From JANTGF01 sp033791445 (GTDB lineage: Bacteria; Bacteroidota; Bacteroidia; Bacteroidales; VadinHA17), in the NCBI GenBank assembly GCA_033791445.1, contig JASJGS010000044.1, forward strand, positions 1-64,000: a stretch of DNA of 64,000 nt, given 5' to 3'. The notes beneath the pieces are model-generated. The model was not told where the DNA came from. It worked only from the letters and a program-made list of their open reading frames with translations, and did not search any database. Shown here piece after piece: positions 1-9,864 of the stretch. Each line of letters starts with the position of its first letter. Position 1 is the stretch's first letter. The position numbers and the translations under genes are program-made.

Positions 1-1158
1 GTCAACTCCCTTGAACAAAACAGCTTTGCCATTTACTAGTAACTGGCTATTCTTTATCTCAACATTTCGAAAACCAATTTTGGTTCCTACAGCTTCAACA
101 AGGAGGTTATTCTCGTCTTTAATGGCAAGCACCAGATTATAGAGATTTGGTGCTTCAGCCGTCCATTTTTTTGGATTGTTAATTAGTTTATTAAATAATA
201 CAGCAATACTTTCCTTTGTATTAATATCTACAGGCTTTGTTTCCCGGTAAATTACATTTTCGGAATCAACATCAAGTAGCTGTAATTCAAGAGAATATTC
301 TTTGGCCTTTAATTTTTTGAAATAATTTTTAACATCTACCTCCAGCATTAAATTTCCGTCAGTAAAATTCTCGTCCAGGTCAGCGTGTGCAAAAAAATCA
401 CGAATATGAATTTTAGGCGTCGAAAAAAGGAAAACATCGCGTTCAATTCCGCTAATTCTCCAGAAATCCTGACATTCAAGATAAGAGCCATCGGACCATC
501 GGAATATCTGGACAGCCAGGGTATTTGTGCCACTGGAATTGATGTATGGTGTGATATCCCATTCTGCAGGTGTTTTTGATCCTTGACTATAACCTACTTT
601 TTTACCATTTACCCAGATATACATGGCTGACTTGACTGCTCCAAAATGAATAAATACCTGCCTGTTTTTCCAATCTTCGGGAATAGCAAAGTTTCTGCGG
701 TAAGAACCAACAGGATTGTAATTATGAGGCACGTGTGGTGGATTGGGGTCCTGCATTTCGGTAATCTGATTTCTTCCATCCGCAAATTCATAAGGGATAT
801 TCACATAAATAGGAATCCCATATCCTTCCAGTTCCCAGTTCGAAGGAACAGGAATATCGTCCCAATCTGCAACATTATATTTTGGTTTAAAAAAATCTTC
901 AGGTCTGTCGGCAGGGTTCTTTACCCAATTAAACTTCCAGGTTCCATTTAATGATTTGTAAAAAGGGGAATTCTCCTTTTTATTACTGAGGAGGTTTGCG
1001 ATATTGTCAAATGGCATCAAGCTTGCATGGGGCTCTTCCTTATTCTGGTTAAACATTTTTGGATTTTCTAAATCAGCAGGAAACTCTTGTTGAGCAATAA
1101 TTGTATTTGATATTACCAGGGCAAAAAATGTGAAGGATAACCAGAGTCTTGATTTCAT
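1..1158 (-). CDS. GH2 beta-galactosidase, N-terminal part (3' end outside window)
   Basis: Partial secreted glycoside hydrolase of family 2 (LacZ-like), predicted to release terminal beta-galactose in the periplasm or at the cell surface. The 386 codons visible start at an ATG followed by a Sec signal peptide (hydrophobic residues about 4-20, cleavage near AQ-QE). After a short linker comes the GH2 sugar-binding jelly roll, with the diagnostic NGTWKFNW, VPSNWELEGYG and VNGKKVGYSQGSK stretches and a SDGSYLECQDFWR motif. A second Ig-like domain follows and the frame runs off the window at LFKGVD, just where LacZ-type enzymes continue into the catalytic barrel (RGVNRHEH-type motif). It begins 66 nt after the sulfatase gene upstream and appears to belong to the same leftward operon. 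The substrate within GH2 cannot be fixed because the active site is missing. Confidence 0.9.
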   Translation of the reverse strand, partial: MKSRLWLSFTFFALVISNTIIAQQEFPADLENPKMFNQNKEEPHASLMPFDNIANLLSNKKENSPFYKSLNGTWKFNWVKNPADRPEDFFKPKYNVADWDDIPVPSNWELEGYGIPIYVNIPYEFADGRNQITEMQDPNPPHVPHNYNPVGSYRRNFAIPEDWKNRQVFIHFGAVKSAMYIWVNGKKVGYSQGSKTPAEWDITPYINSSGTNTLAVQIFRWSDGSYLECQDFWRISGIERDVFLFSTPKIHIRDFFAHADLDENFTDGNLMLEVDVKNYFKKLKAKEYSLELQLLDVDSENVIYRETKPVDINTKESIAVLFNKLINNPKKWTAEAPNLYNLVLAIKDENNLLVEAVGTKIGFRNVEIKNSQLLVNGKAVLFKGVD

Positions 1159-1224
1159 TTTTACTAAATTTTTAGTGAAAAAATATAAGGCAATAAAGAT
1201 AAATAATATGGGTAGTTATTGGGA

Positions 1225-2712
1225 TTATTTTGAGTCTTTTCTTTTTTGTGTAGGAGTTAAATATTCCTCCCAGTAATTAAGTATATCTTCATCAGATGAA
1301 TTTTCTGTTAGCCCTTTTCTCTCCATTTGGATTTTATAGCGATCTGTCATAAGATTCCGGGCATATTCAATTTCTTCAGTTGATTCCGGATAGACTCCTT
1401 TATCATATTCCAGAAGACAGTAATCCATCACTTCCCTCAAACTTATAAGAGTTTTTTCATATTTTTCAACCAGGGCCAGATTGTTGATTTCATAGGAATC
1501 CTTCTGGATGTCATACAACTCTTCTGCTGGTCTGGTGTTTCCCATGAATATCTCCTGTATTGGTGTCAGATTGCCATCCTTTTCCAATAGCTGCATTAAT
1601 GTTAAAACAGGATATGCTTGCTTCTTATAGGCATTGAATTGGGTATAGGGTCTTTCAGGATAGAAGTTGCGGATATATTTAAATTTTTTAGTACGAATAG
1701 CTCTTATTCGGTCTACAGTTTCATCTCTTCGATCGCGCATTGAAAAGATATAATCTCTTTTTATGCTTTCAGGTTTCAAAAAATTAATCCCCTGCAAATG
1801 GTCTGGAATATTAATCCCCGCCAGAAAAAGAGAGCTGGGCGCAAGATCGATGTTGCTAATTAGATCATCGGATATACCATGCTTCATATATTTTTCTGGC
1901 CACCGAATAATCAGGGGACTATGGATCCCTCCATCGTACATAAATTGTTTTGCCCGTACCATTGGGCGGCCCTGATCCCCAAAAAAGAATACAATAGTAT
2001 TGTCCAGTAGATTTTCATCTTTCAGTCTTTGTAATACTTTTCCAACCTCCCTGTCCAGTACCTGTATTGTTTCCAGATATAGGGCCCAGTCTTGTCTGGC
2101 TATCCAATGATCAGGGTAATAGGGGGGGAGGCTAATCATTTCCTCCTGAACCGGAAAGATAGTGTCTCTTAGAAAGGGCCTGTGCGGGTAAAAAATCTGG
2201 ATTTGTGCAAAGAATGCTTGTCCATCTTTTCGCTGAGACCAATCGGTACCATCATATATACTGTCAGCTATAAAATTATAATCTGTCTTTCCTGGTTCTT
2301 CAATATTTCTAAAATTCCCATTACTTGTGAAATAACCAGCTTCCTTAAAAAACTTTGTGATGGGTGTAATTCCATGTGGTAAGGATTTTTTGAAGCGGGT
2401 TCTATGTTGGTGGGCATCAATGCTAACCGGATACATCCCGGTAATTAATGCAGATCGACTTGGAGAGCAAACAGCTGTTACAGTATAAAAGTTCGTATAT
2501 CTGATGCCATTTGCAGCCAGATTGTCAAGATTCGGGGTATACACAACTGGATCTCCGTAGCATCCCAGGTCAGTACCCAGATCGTCCGCTACAATCCAAA
2601 GAATATTAGGTCTGTTATCTTGTTTGTTATTTTCTGAGTTGCAGGAACTTCCCAGGATTCCAATAGTAAGTGAGAAGATTGCCCATTTGAAAATACTTTT
2701 AATTAACACCAT
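1225..2712 (-). CDS. Sulfatase (formylglycine, heparan N-sulfatase-like)
   Basis: Type I sulfatase that hydrolyses sulfate esters or sulfamates of glycans in the periplasm. The N-terminus is hydrophobic with a Cys at residue 24 (LGSSC), a weak lipobox. The metal-binding NILWIVADD motif is at about 36-44. The catalytic CSPSR motif places the formylglycine precursor at Cys82. The spacing and the short 495-residue length resemble the SGSH/N-sulfoglucosamine sulfohydrolase branch more than the two other sulfatases nearby, so a different sulfate position is likely. It lies 83 nt after the propeller glycosidase and 66 nt before the GH2 gene. Formylglycine maturation would need an FGE or anSME enzyme, which is not in the window. 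The exact substrate is inference. Confidence 0.88.
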   Translation of the reverse strand: MVLIKSIFKWAIFSLTIGILGSSCNSENNKQDNRPNILWIVADDLGTDLGCYGDPVVYTPNLDNLAANGIRYTNFYTVTAVCSPSRSALITGMYPVSIDAHQHRTRFKKSLPHGITPITKFFKEAGYFTSNGNFRNIEEPGKTDYNFIADSIYDGTDWSQRKDGQAFFAQIQIFYPHRPFLRDTIFPVQEEMISLPPYYPDHWIARQDWALYLETIQVLDREVGKVLQRLKDENLLDNTIVFFFGDQGRPMVRAKQFMYDGGIHSPLIIRWPEKYMKHGISDDLISNIDLAPSSLFLAGINIPDHLQGINFLKPESIKRDYIFSMRDRRDETVDRIRAIRTKKFKYIRNFYPERPYTQFNAYKKQAYPVLTLMQLLEKDGNLTPIQEIFMGNTRPAEELYDIQKDSYEINNLALVEKYEKTLISLREVMDYCLLEYDKGVYPESTEEIEYARNLMTDRYKIQMERKGLTENSSDEDILNYWEEYLTPTQKRKDSK

Positions 2713-2795
2713 TTTCGGAATCGATTATTATTAATTCTGTAATTATAAGAATTATTAAATGGCTATGACATGATAAAAATTAGCAGGCGTCTGAA

Positions 2796-4028
2796 TCATT
2801 CTTCGGGCTTTATTATCAATGGGATGTGAACATTGTAGGTTCCTGTATCAAGTAATTTTGAAAGCGATTCAATAGAACAGGCAGCGTAAAGAACAGAAGG
2901 ATTTCCACCATCTTCCAGCAGTAGTTGAGGCCTTTCTAAATGGGCTACTTTTATAATGGAGTTATTTTTCAGGAGGACTTGTTTCTTCATAAAGAATGGA
3001 TTCTCAGTAGGCTCCCATTTAAAACCATCAGGCGAGCTAAGTACTGCAAGACCAGGTTCATCCCCAGTAATTATCCCAGAAAAATCTTTAACAATTGCAT
3101 AAAAACGATCCTGAATAGAATAATACCATACATAAGGATCTTCAGCACTGGCAATTTTACCATCTGGCATTCTGATATCGAAAATTATTTCGTCTTTTGC
3201 CTTGAAGGGTCCAGTTGGAGAATCAGATAAAGCTACTCCATGAATACCTCTCCAGTTTGGATCATAAAAATTACCTTTAAAATATAGTAGGTACTTTTTA
3301 TCAGCAGGACGGAAAACTACAGAGGGGTTTACTACTATAATGTTATCAGGCAAAGCTACAGTTCCCTCTGCGGAAGGATTCACAATATTGTCTTTTTTTA
3401 CCCTGGTCCTGGGTGCGAGTATGGGTTTATCAGGTCGAATAAAATTTCCGGCTAGCAGATCTTCGAAATTTTCAAACTCAACTACTCCTATAGTTTGAGA
3501 CTGTTGTACCCGATTTCTTTTGTTGAGGGATTCACCTGGAGATCCAGGTGCCTGTTTGCCTGGATCATAGGAACCGATATAATACAGATAATACTTGTTG
3601 TTAAACTTTTTTATATGCGGATTATGTACCATTTGGGCATCCCAGGCAGTTGTATCCCCGTCAAATCTTCTTCCTTTTAAGATGATCTTCTTAAACTGAA
3701 AATCGCGGTCGGGATAATTCGAAACAGCATATCCAATCGTTGAATTTAGAACCCAGCTATCACCAAATTTTAGACTATCAGGCCCGGAATCCCAGGTGGA
3801 AAAAAACATATGAAACATACCTTTTTCCCCTTTTACAACGCTCGCCCCCCAAACCAATTTGTTCTCGTCAAGCAATACTCCTGGACCTTTAAGAACCCGA
3901 ATATCTCCCATTTTCACCTCAGTGGCATCCAGGGGAACTGGTACATAAGTCCATAAACTATCTGTCTTTTTTTTTGAGTTGCAAGCCAATGCCAGCAAGC
4001 TAAAGAGGATAGAAATTAATGTTTTCAT
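2796..4028 (-). CDS. Lipoprotein glycoside hydrolase, five-bladed beta-propeller (GH43/GH32-like)
   Basis: Predicted surface or periplasmic glycosidase of the five-bladed propeller type. Residues 1-16 form a lipoprotein signal (LLALAC, Cys16). The rest shows repeated blade motifs seen in GH43, GH32 and GH117-like proteins: KGMFHMFFSTWD, WDAQMVHNPHIKKFNNKYYLYY, NPSVVFRPADKKYLLYFKG and SAEDPYVWYY. The acidic residues in the blades are candidate catalytic residues but I cannot assign them. At 410 residues it is a single-domain enzyme. It sits between a PhoD-like phosphoesterase (39-nt gap) and a sulfatase, inside one leftward operon, so it probably acts on the same sulfated glycan. The family is not certain; it could be a member of an unclassified GH43-like group. 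Confidence 0.65.
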   Translation of the reverse strand: MKTLISILFSLLALACNSKKKTDSLWTYVPVPLDATEVKMGDIRVLKGPGVLLDENKLVWGASVVKGEKGMFHMFFSTWDSGPDSLKFGDSWVLNSTIGYAVSNYPDRDFQFKKIILKGRRFDGDTTAWDAQMVHNPHIKKFNNKYYLYYIGSYDPGKQAPGSPGESLNKRNRVQQSQTIGVVEFENFEDLLAGNFIRPDKPILAPRTRVKKDNIVNPSAEGTVALPDNIIVVNPSVVFRPADKKYLLYFKGNFYDPNWRGIHGVALSDSPTGPFKAKDEIIFDIRMPDGKIASAEDPYVWYYSIQDRFYAIVKDFSGIITGDEPGLAVLSSPDGFKWEPTENPFFMKKQVLLKNNSIIKVAHLERPQLLLEDGGNPSVLYAACSIESLSKLLDTGTYNVHIPLIIKPEE

Positions 4029-4067
4029 ATTTTTCCCAATTTACTGGATCAATGCACTAAAGTAATA

Positions 4068-6671
4068 TCAAAATTCAATAAGAAGGACATCAGATCCTTT
4101 TTTCTCCTGAGAATTAAGGTTTGTGAAGACTTTGAAATTGTCTTCGTCACCAATTTCAATTCGATATCTTCCAGGTTCATACACTGGCGGCGAAAATGTG
4201 TTTCCTTGAATGCGAAGAGCGTATACCAATTCATCCTTTTCCTCATTATAGATTTTAATAACAGGATCCGTCATTCCGGTAACTTCTATATCTGGAAGCC
4301 AGGCATTGGGTGAGGGATTATAATTATCTTTTTGATTTATGGTAATTGGCCAACCTGTATATTGCGAAGCATCCGGATCAGACGGGTCAATGAATCTTGG
4401 CCAGCACTCTAAAGTAATATCTCTGGAACTCTTATTGAATCTTATAATACCATAGCCTGTAGCCCTATCATATAAATTCGAAGGCTTTATACCAGTATAT
4501 ACCGGGTTAGAAACTGCCTCTACAGTTATCTTGTTTCCAAAACCATCTAAAAAGTCACCTGTATATTTTGGTGATCCTTCCTTCCAGTTTGCACCTGGAG
4601 TGGAAGGATACCATCTTCTTGGCCACACATTAGAGACTGCAGGGACACAAAAAGCAAACCCGGCATCTTTCCAATCGTCAACACCATATTGGATTGTACT
4701 CCCCAGGTGTTGGTCACCAGCGAGATGTAAGGCAAAGGCTTTTCTCATTGCTTTTATGGCCAAATCTCTTTTAGATTGTGGCCATCCGTTTGAGTCAAAG
4801 TCGTTTACTGGTCGGTCATCAGGAGCATACTCACCTTCGTTAAGGATCCTAAGTTTTGGAACTACTTTATCGTGATATTCTGACTTTGGAAGAGTAGCAA
4901 CATTGGCAAAGATTGTTTGAGAAAGAACAACTTTCATCCAGGTTTGATTGGACCAGTCTCCAGCCCATGATTCAAGAAAATTCAGCTGTCTTTTCCCCAA
5001 TAATACTGCCTCTGGAATATCCCCATATTTCGCAGCATCCCATTTTTTGTTTTGTGGCCAACCATTGTTTATTTCTGCTTCAGGCAGCATCTTTTTGGGA
5101 GCTGACTTAAATTTTCGGTCCTCTATTACTGCAAAGCTAATCCCGCCGTAATTCATTTCTGTGAAATAAACGCCAATTCCCTGTTCAATTGGTTTAGGAT
5201 CATAAGGATCGGGTAAATGGCTTGTTTGAGTTCTTTCAACCATTTTTACCCATTCAGCAGGCATTTTGTAACCTCCTGCATCCTGAGCATTATTTCCTGT
5301 TAAACCAGGGGGAGTTGCTATACCTCCTGCTCCCCAGATATTTCCATGGTATACGTCATGATCATCCGGGATGCTAATGGAGGGAAGGTTACGCAATAAA
5401 TTTCCGTATTCCCAGCCATAGAGATACCATTTTCTCAAATAATCCAATGATGCTTTTTCGATGGGGGCTCTCTGTACGCCAAAGCCAGCAACACCTTCAT
5501 AGATTTGGTCTCCTGAGAAGAATAGTAGGTCAGGATCATGATGCTTAATCGCTTCGGTAAGGTCGTTATTGGGAAATCCAAGATCATTATTACCGGTAAA
5601 ACCAGCTACAACAATCTCATTTTTATCGAGTGGTTCCTTCCGAATAGTACCATCGTACATGTAGCTCATTGATTCAGCATTACCTTGCATAAGATCATAC
5701 ATAAGCCTGTAATTAATATCCCTGGAATTGTCCCAGTTCTCAATCCTGAAGTTAGCTGTCCTTGACATCGGGTCAATGGTAGCAGAACTTATTTTTTTCC
5801 AATCTCCATCAATCATTATTTCCAGGCTAACATCTTTTGAATCATTTGCTCCTACCGGAGGCATTTGGGCTGTCATTTTTAAGGTGCCCCGGCTCAGAGT
5901 ATACTGTGCAAAAAGAACTGGTCCAAATGCACGGAGAGGGTAGTTTTTTAGTTTTGTACCAGAGACTTTCCATTCGTCGAACCAGCAACTGGGGATATTA
6001 TTGTTTCTTCGGTATTCACCAAAATGACTGACAAGGGCAATACTTCCGAAGAGGTTCTGCTGAGGAACATCAAGTTCTTCAATTTCAACCAGGACTTCAT
6101 TCGTTTCAGGATTTATTGCTGACAGTGTAAGCTTATATTTACCATCCACATTGTTTGCAGTAACCTTTAGCGATATCTCATTTTTAAGAAAAGGGATTAG
6201 GGCTTTTGCATTTCCATTTTGTTTTATGGAGGGTTCTCCAATAAAGAGGTCACCTTCTGCAGTGATGCCTAAGTTTAGACCTTTTCCATAGATAGCATCA
6301 TCCCGGTAGTCATTAAATTGCCCCCTTGCACCAATTCGAAAGCCAATCCAGTGTTTGTCATTGTTGGTAAGAGAATCTGCTAACAATCCAGTTTTTACCT
6401 GAATCATGAATTCGCCTTGATCCTCTTCCAGTCTCCAGGTCAGAAGATTTAAATTTCGATTTGATTCGGAAGTGACACATTCTAGCCTTCCATTATTTAG
6501 TTGCCAATCTTGAAGTCTGTTTGCCCAATATTCAGGACCAACCCAAACTCTCTGGATACCATCTGGCCATTGGCTATCAAAGCTTTTCAAACTTTCCTTT
6601 TCATTTGTACAGGAACTAAAAGTTGTATAAACTAGTAACAAGAGCCAAAACTGAAAACTTCTTCTATTCAT
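4068..6671 (-). CDS. PhoD-like metallophosphoesterase lipoprotein
   Basis: Calcineurin-like phosphoesterase related to PhoD alkaline phosphatases. An N-terminal signal ends at FSSC (Cys21), suggesting a lipoprotein. Residues about 35-240 form a concanavalin-like beta-sandwich, then comes an Fn3-like linker. The metallophosphoesterase core has its metal motifs in order: GNNDLG, FFSGDQIYEG, SIPDDHDVYHGN and LHLAGDQHLG. At 867 residues it is longer than typical PhoD (about 580) because of the N-terminal sandwich and a C-terminal beta domain. Its start overlaps the end of the upstream sulfatase gene by 8 nt, which implies translational coupling. Phosphodiester or phosphomonoester substrates are both possible. 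The position among sulfatases suggests it acts on a glycan rather than serving phosphate scavenging, which is inference. Confidence 0.85.
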   Translation of the reverse strand: MNRRSFQFWLLLLVYTTFSSCTNEKESLKSFDSQWPDGIQRVWVGPEYWANRLQDWQLNNGRLECVTSESNRNLNLLTWRLEEDQGEFMIQVKTGLLADSLTNNDKHWIGFRIGARGQFNDYRDDAIYGKGLNLGITAEGDLFIGEPSIKQNGNAKALIPFLKNEISLKVTANNVDGKYKLTLSAINPETNEVLVEIEELDVPQQNLFGSIALVSHFGEYRRNNNIPSCWFDEWKVSGTKLKNYPLRAFGPVLFAQYTLSRGTLKMTAQMPPVGANDSKDVSLEIMIDGDWKKISSATIDPMSRTANFRIENWDNSRDINYRLMYDLMQGNAESMSYMYDGTIRKEPLDKNEIVVAGFTGNNDLGFPNNDLTEAIKHHDPDLLFFSGDQIYEGVAGFGVQRAPIEKASLDYLRKWYLYGWEYGNLLRNLPSISIPDDHDVYHGNIWGAGGIATPPGLTGNNAQDAGGYKMPAEWVKMVERTQTSHLPDPYDPKPIEQGIGVYFTEMNYGGISFAVIEDRKFKSAPKKMLPEAEINNGWPQNKKWDAAKYGDIPEAVLLGKRQLNFLESWAGDWSNQTWMKVVLSQTIFANVATLPKSEYHDKVVPKLRILNEGEYAPDDRPVNDFDSNGWPQSKRDLAIKAMRKAFALHLAGDQHLGSTIQYGVDDWKDAGFAFCVPAVSNVWPRRWYPSTPGANWKEGSPKYTGDFLDGFGNKITVEAVSNPVYTGIKPSNLYDRATGYGIIRFNKSSRDITLECWPRFIDPSDPDASQYTGWPITINQKDNYNPSPNAWLPDIEVTGMTDPVIKIYNEEKDELVYALRIQGNTFSPPVYEPGRYRIEIGDEDNFKVFTNLNSQEKKGSDVLLIEF

Positions 6672-8118
6672 TGCTTGTGAGGTTAAGTAATTGATTATTA
6701 AATTCCAGGTATTTTATTGTATCAAATTCGGGATTGATTTTATTAGGGATAGGGGCCAGGATCTCTTTTCTCCATTCATCAAGAATTATTAATAATTCTT
6801 CTTTCATTTCAGGATATATTTCTGACAGATCCTTGGTTTCTCCTATATCATTCTTAAGGTTATACAGCTCAGCTTTGCCATCCTCGTAAAACTCAATTAA
6901 TTTCCAATCGCCCAGCCTAACTGCCGATGCTGGTGTTGTACGCCATATTGTTTTCATCCCTTTGTTTCGTTCAAGGTAGGCTGGAAAATGCCAGAAAAGG
7001 GGTCTTTCAACTATATCTTTTCCTCTAAGGAGGGGACGTTTTAAACTAACTCCATCCAAAACAACATTATCAGTGATTTTTACTCGTGCCAGCTGCAAGA
7101 TGGTTGGGAAAAGGTCAGTTCCAGCTACCGGGATATCACAAATGGTAGCTTCTCTTATTTTTCCTGGCCAGGAAATAATAAAGGGTACACGAATTCCCCC
7201 TTCATAAAGCATACCTTTAGAACCTCGCAAAGGTTCCATCCCTGTCACCACACCATGACCACCGTTGTCTGACATAAAAATGACTATTGAATTTTCTCTA
7301 AGGTCTAATTCATCTAGTTTATCTAAAATCCTGCCTATGCTTTCATCCAGACTTTTTACCATGGAGGCATACTTCGGATTTTTCTGCTTACCACTTGGCA
7401 CTTTTGTGTTGAATAACTCTGTAATACTGTCTTTGGCCTGGATTGGAGTATGGACTGCATAATGAGGAAGGTATAAGAAAAATGGATTGTCCTTATTCCT
7501 GTTAAGGAAGTCAAGCGCTTCTTCTGTGAGACGATCCGTTAGATATTCCCCATTTGGCCCATCTGACAGATAGGGGTTTTTATAGGGACTGAAGTAGCTT
7601 TTAGGATGGCCTAGCTGGTATCCACCTATATTTTCATCAAATCCCTGGGTTTGTGGTAAACCAATAGAATCATTTCCAAGATGCCATTTCCCTATTGAGA
7701 TAGATGTATATCCATTTTTCCCCAAAACTTCTGCAATGGTAATAAAACTGGTATCTAGTATGGTTTTGTTTTCAATTGGGATGATTTTCCTGAATTCAGA
7801 TTTACCTCTGGCAGAGGAGTTTACCGTGTATATTCCATGACGTGGAGTGTACATGCCTGTTAGTAGGCAAGCACGGGAGGGAGCACAGTTTGGAGCATTG
7901 GCATAAGCATTAGTAAATGTCATGCCACTAGCCGCCAAAGCATCTATCGACGGGGTTTCATAATAATCACTCCCCATAAAACCTGCATCTTTCCAACCCT
8001 GGTCATCTGATAAAATAAGAATAATATTGGGTTTTCTTTTGGACCAGGAAGTGCATGCTTCATTTAACAAGCCTAAAAGGATTGCCAGTGAGATTATAAA
8101 CAGAAATCTGGGCTTCAT
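6664..8118 (-). CDS. Sulfatase (arylsulfatase A-like)
   Basis: Type I sulfatase, 484 residues, exported by a signal with Cys22 as a possible lipid-attachment site (LLNEAC). The metal-binding NIILILSDDQG is at 31-41 and the catalytic CAPSR motif puts the formylglycine precursor at Cys78, followed by the conserved LLTGMYTPRHG. SIGKWHLG and FMSDNGGHG supply further active-site residues and SKGMLYEGGIRVPFIISWPG is the typical C-subdomain entry. It overlaps the PhoD-like gene by 8 nt and follows another sulfatase by 42 nt. The sequence differs clearly from the other two sulfatases, which suggests a separate S1 subfamily and sulfate position. The exact substrate cannot be read from sequence alone. 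Confidence 0.92.
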   Translation of the reverse strand: MKPRFLFIISLAILLGLLNEACTSWSKRKPNIILILSDDQGWKDAGFMGSDYYETPSIDALAASGMTFTNAYANAPNCAPSRACLLTGMYTPRHGIYTVNSSARGKSEFRKIIPIENKTILDTSFITIAEVLGKNGYTSISIGKWHLGNDSIGLPQTQGFDENIGGYQLGHPKSYFSPYKNPYLSDGPNGEYLTDRLTEEALDFLNRNKDNPFFLYLPHYAVHTPIQAKDSITELFNTKVPSGKQKNPKYASMVKSLDESIGRILDKLDELDLRENSIVIFMSDNGGHGVVTGMEPLRGSKGMLYEGGIRVPFIISWPGKIREATICDIPVAGTDLFPTILQLARVKITDNVVLDGVSLKRPLLRGKDIVERPLFWHFPAYLERNKGMKTIWRTTPASAVRLGDWKLIEFYEDGKAELYNLKNDIGETKDLSEIYPEMKEELLIILDEWRKEILAPIPNKINPEFDTIKYLEFNNQLLNLTSNE

Positions 8119-8160
8119 GAATTTATTTATTGGCGTGAAATTAGCAAAAAGCTAAAAGTA

Positions 8161-9642
8161 TCACAACATGCCAGAAGCTTGATTATAAAATTCCTCAAGT
8201 TCCGGGAATTTGAAAAGATCAGATGGTACATGAGAATCTTTCATCTCATCTAGAAGCCTGGTTACGATTTCTGGATATTTGCTGGAAAGGTCATTTTGTT
8301 CAGCAATATCTTCCTTGATATTATAAAGTTGAATGCTAATTTGTTTGTTTTTTGAAATGAGGTTTTGTACCAATAATTTCCAATCTCCATCGGTAATGGC
8401 AGCCTGCCCTCCATACGCTGGAAACTCCCAGTAGAGTGTTTCATGTTTCTCCTGATTATCCTCTCCAAGCAGCGTTGGGAGAAAACTTATACCGTCAGTA
8501 TTATCAGGTATTTCACTGCCTGATAGTTCACAGATTGTTGGTAAAACATCCCAAAAAGCAGAAGGCAAGTCGGTCACCGTACCCGGCATAATTTTTCCTG
8601 GCCAGGAGACCACCATAGGCTCCCTAATTCCTCCTTCCAAAAGTGAACCTTTTCGGCCACTTAAAGGCCCGGAACTGTTAAAGAAATCAGAATCAGCCCC
8701 ACCCAATCGTCCATAGGTGGGTCCATTATCACTGGTGAAAATTATTATAGTATTCTTATTAAGCCCAAGTTTTTTAATTCTTTTCATCACCTGGCCAATT
8801 CCATCATCCATCTGGCTGATCATTCCTGCATATCCAGCATGAGGTGAAGGATGTTGAATATAGCCTTTGTGTTCATATTCTGATTCTGGAATAGAATCTT
8901 TATACTTTTCAAGGAAAACTTCATTGGTTTGGATGGCCAGATGAGGAATAATAAATGGAAGGAATAGGAAAAATGGGGAGTTTTTATTTTGGTCGATAAA
9001 TTGAAGAGCCTCTTTTGTAAATAAATCTTGCGAATGTTGGGCTCCATATAGTGTTCGGTCGTTGCCTTCCAAAGTTTCCATTTTATCATTTCTCCACAAA
9101 AAATTTGGATAATGATTGTGGGCATGTACCTGGCATTTATACCCATAAAAGAGATCAAAACCCTGATTATTCGGATCTCCTGAAGTTCCCTGGCTACCCA
9201 GTCCCCATTTGCCAATGCAGGCTGTTGTATAACCCTGGTTTTTTAACAGTTCACCAAGGGTTATTTCAGAACCGGGTATTGGATTCTGACCTGGAAAGAC
9301 CGTTAGTGTGTTTTTTTCTTTGGGTTGTCCATTGTTTCGAATATAGGAATGCCCTGTATGTTTACCTGTCATTAGAACACACCTGGAAGGCGCGCATACT
9401 GCGGAACCGGCATAAAATCTAGTAAACTTCATCCCATTTTCTGCAAGCTTATCAATATTTGGAGTGTTAATGATCTCCTGTCCATAGCATCCGACTTCAC
9501 CATATCCCATATCATCGGCCATAATAAGAATGATATTGGGTTTGTTTTCAACCTGCGAAACCTTTGAGTCCTTGTTCTTGCACCCTGGTATACAAAGTAT
9601 TAGAATTAGGCTAGTCTTAATTAATATATTTTTATCAAGCAT
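8161..9642 (-). CDS. Sulfatase (arylsulfatase A-like, S1 family)
   Basis: First gene of the leftward sulfatase operon. A 493-residue exported sulfatase with a lipobox-like IPGC (Cys21). Key motifs: NIILIMADDMGYG (36-48), CAPSR with the formylglycine precursor Cys83, LMTGKHTGH, IGKWGLG, FTSDNGPT and GSLLEGGIREPMVVSWPG. The IRNNG segment after the catalytic helix is typical of Bacteroidota arylsulfatases in polysaccharide loci. The 222 nt upstream, shared with the divergent MFS gene, must hold its promoter, but I find no convincing TAnnTTTG box on this strand. Confidence 0.92.
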   Translation of the reverse strand: MLDKNILIKTSLILILCIPGCKNKDSKVSQVENKPNIILIMADDMGYGEVGCYGQEIINTPNIDKLAENGMKFTRFYAGSAVCAPSRCVLMTGKHTGHSYIRNNGQPKEKNTLTVFPGQNPIPGSEITLGELLKNQGYTTACIGKWGLGSQGTSGDPNNQGFDLFYGYKCQVHAHNHYPNFLWRNDKMETLEGNDRTLYGAQHSQDLFTKEALQFIDQNKNSPFFLFLPFIIPHLAIQTNEVFLEKYKDSIPESEYEHKGYIQHPSPHAGYAGMISQMDDGIGQVMKRIKKLGLNKNTIIIFTSDNGPTYGRLGGADSDFFNSSGPLSGRKGSLLEGGIREPMVVSWPGKIMPGTVTDLPSAFWDVLPTICELSGSEIPDNTDGISFLPTLLGEDNQEKHETLYWEFPAYGGQAAITDGDWKLLVQNLISKNKQISIQLYNIKEDIAEQNDLSSKYPEIVTRLLDEMKDSHVPSDLFKFPELEEFYNQASGML

Positions 9643-9864
9643 TATTTCAGAATATTATCAAGGGACGATTCAATTCTCGAATTTACAATTTGCATTTATT
9701 AAATAAATGATTTTTTGAGTTTTTTTCAAGTAAAGATGGATTATATGGATAGTCTTTCAAGCAATTACCCGGTGGGCCATCAATAAAATCTATACTTTCA
9801 ATCCACAGCTTAAATGTTGGTTTAATACTGTACTGATCAATTTTTTTTTGATATTTGCTGATAC

